Positions 5,025-5,673 of a stretch of DNA of 5,673 bases are shown one piece after another (the first letter of the stretch is position 1; each line of letters opens with the position of its first letter). The position numbers were made by a program, and so were the translations under genes. This DNA comes from JBFEUI01 sp041547565 (lineage in GTDB: Bacteria > Pseudomonadota > Gammaproteobacteria > Thiohalomonadales > Thiohalomonadaceae), in NCBI GenBank assembly GCA_041547565.1, contig JBFEUI010000135.1, positions 1 to 5,673 on the forward strand, written 5' to 3'. The notes below the pieces were generated by a model. That model was not told where the DNA came from and made no database searches. It saw only the letters and a program-made list of their open reading frames with translations.

Positions 5025-5054
5025 ATTTTACCGGGTTATATGTTCTAATCCCAA
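5025..5054 (-). promoter_or_regulatory. Candidate nfsB promoter
   Basis: On the minus strand TTGGGA (5054-5049) and TAAAAT (5030-5025) are 18 bases apart, matching the consensus at four and five positions. Transcription would start near 5018, with a leader of about 35 bases. An inverted repeat AATCAG (4999-5004) and CTGATT (5022-5027) overlaps the -10. Confidence 0.35.
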
Positions 5055-5092
5055 CAAATGGAACTGACTCAATAATTCATGGATTTATCTCA

Positions 5093-5673
5093 ATGCCCAC
5101 CCTCTTCCAGGTCGATGCATTTACCGACACCCCATTCCGTGGCAACCCCGCTGCCGTCTGTCTTCTCGATGATGAGCAGGAAGCCGACTGGATGCAGTCC
5201 GTTGCGGCAGAGATGAACCTCTCTGAAACCGCCTTCGTCCGCCCCCTGGCCGATGGTTTCGAACTGAAGTGGTTCACCCCCGCCACCGAGGTCAATCTCT
5301 GCGGCCATGCCACACTGGCCGCCGCTCATGTTTTGTGGGAGACGGGGCGCCTGCCCCACGATGCCGATGCACGCTTTCATACACGAAGCGGTCTGCTCGT
5401 CTGCAAGCACCGGGATGATGACATTGAAATGGAATTTCCCGCCGACTTCACCAAACCACTGGCACAGCAAGTTGCGCTGGATACCATTCTCGGTACGCCC
5501 GTTGTTGCTGCACACCACGGGCGTGAGGACTGGCTGGTGGAACTGGAGTCGGAGGCCGCCGTGCTGACCTGCACACCGGATTTGGCCCGCATTGCCACCC
5601 TGCCCCTGCGAGGCCTTATCGTGTGTGCTGCAGGCAGCGGCGACAATGATTTTGTCTCCCGCTTCTTCGCCCC
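5093..5673 (+). CDS. PhzF-family isomerase/epimerase, C-terminus cut off by window end
   Basis: The frame is open from ATG 5093 to the window end, 193 full codons. It shows the N-terminal PhzF domain: FQVDAFTDTPFRGNPAAVCL (5-24), EMNLSETAFV (40-49) with the catalytic acid at E45, the same number as in Pseudomonas PhzF, and FTPATEVNLCGHATLAAAH (61-79). The sequence ends in DFVSRFFAP, just before the expected EDPVTGSAH motif of the second half. Family members have a diaminopimelate-epimerase fold and catalyse isomerisations by proton transfer. Only some make phenazines, and no phenazine genes are present here, so the substrate is unknown. The start is judged from the family; the ribosome site is weak. 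An ATG at 5079 is out of frame. The gene diverges from nfsB across 110 bases. Confidence 0.9.
   Translation, partial: MPTLFQVDAFTDTPFRGNPAAVCLLDDEQEADWMQSVAAEMNLSETAFVRPLADGFELKWFTPATEVNLCGHATLAAAHVLWETGRLPHDADARFHTRSGLLVCKHRDDDIEMEFPADFTKPLAQQVALDTILGTPVVAAHHGREDWLVELESEAAVLTCTPDLARIATLPLRGLIVCAAGSGDNDFVSRFFA

Noticed and set aside
1..5673. CRISPR array, tRNA, rRNA, insertion sequence or attachment site
   Set aside because: No regularly spaced direct repeats apart from the pentapeptide codons, no tRNA-like cloverleaf, no transposase or terminal repeats were seen by eye.

Overview
The window reads as ordinary chromosome of a gammaproteobacterium with moderately high GC content. The main evidence is the close resemblance of several products to enterobacterial or gammaproteobacterial families: a RecQ C-terminus, a nitroreductase with the same length and FMN-contact positions as E. 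coli NfsB, and a YebC-family protein starting MGRAYQNRK, as gammaproteobacterial YeeN-type paralogs do. Genus cannot be fixed from the sequence. I see no rRNA, tRNA, insertion sequence, CRISPR array or phage gene.

Layout from left to right. Positions 2-148 are the tail of recQ (HRDC domain, + strand), followed by a spacer ending in a strong terminator at 318-360. A small secreted protein very rich in Arg, His and Tyr lies on the minus strand (359-700). A second minus-strand gene (933-1379) encodes a bacteriohemerythrin-like protein with its own terminator at 886-917; it has Asn at the position of the first iron-ligand His. A gene-free stretch (1380-1888) carries a good sigma70 promoter for a plus-strand gene (1889-2491) encoding a cytosolic coiled-coil protein of unknown function. 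That gene converges, across a bidirectional terminator (2519-2550), on a YebC-family gene (2569-3282, minus).

A 248-bp divergent region (3283-3530) rich in inverted repeats separates the YebC-family gene from an exported pentapeptide-repeat protein (3531-4310, +). This protein shows forty pentapeptides in one unbroken register and an internal Cys-x-x-Cys. It converges with only 17-18 bp of spacing on an NfsB-type nitroreductase (4329-4982, minus). A 110-bp divergent region leads to a PhzF-family isomerase (5093 to the window end, +), cut off by the window before its second catalytic half is complete.

Nearly every gene is a single transcription unit in alternating orientation, so there is no operon logic that ties them into one pathway. 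Two genes touch redox or oxygen chemistry (hemerythrin-like, nitroreductase) and two encode exported proteins, but I see no convincing new multi-gene system. The points most worth a second look are the hemerythrin ligand change, the perfect 40-repeat pentapeptide helix with inward-facing cysteines, and the uncharacterised coiled-coil and Arg/His/Tyr-rich proteins.
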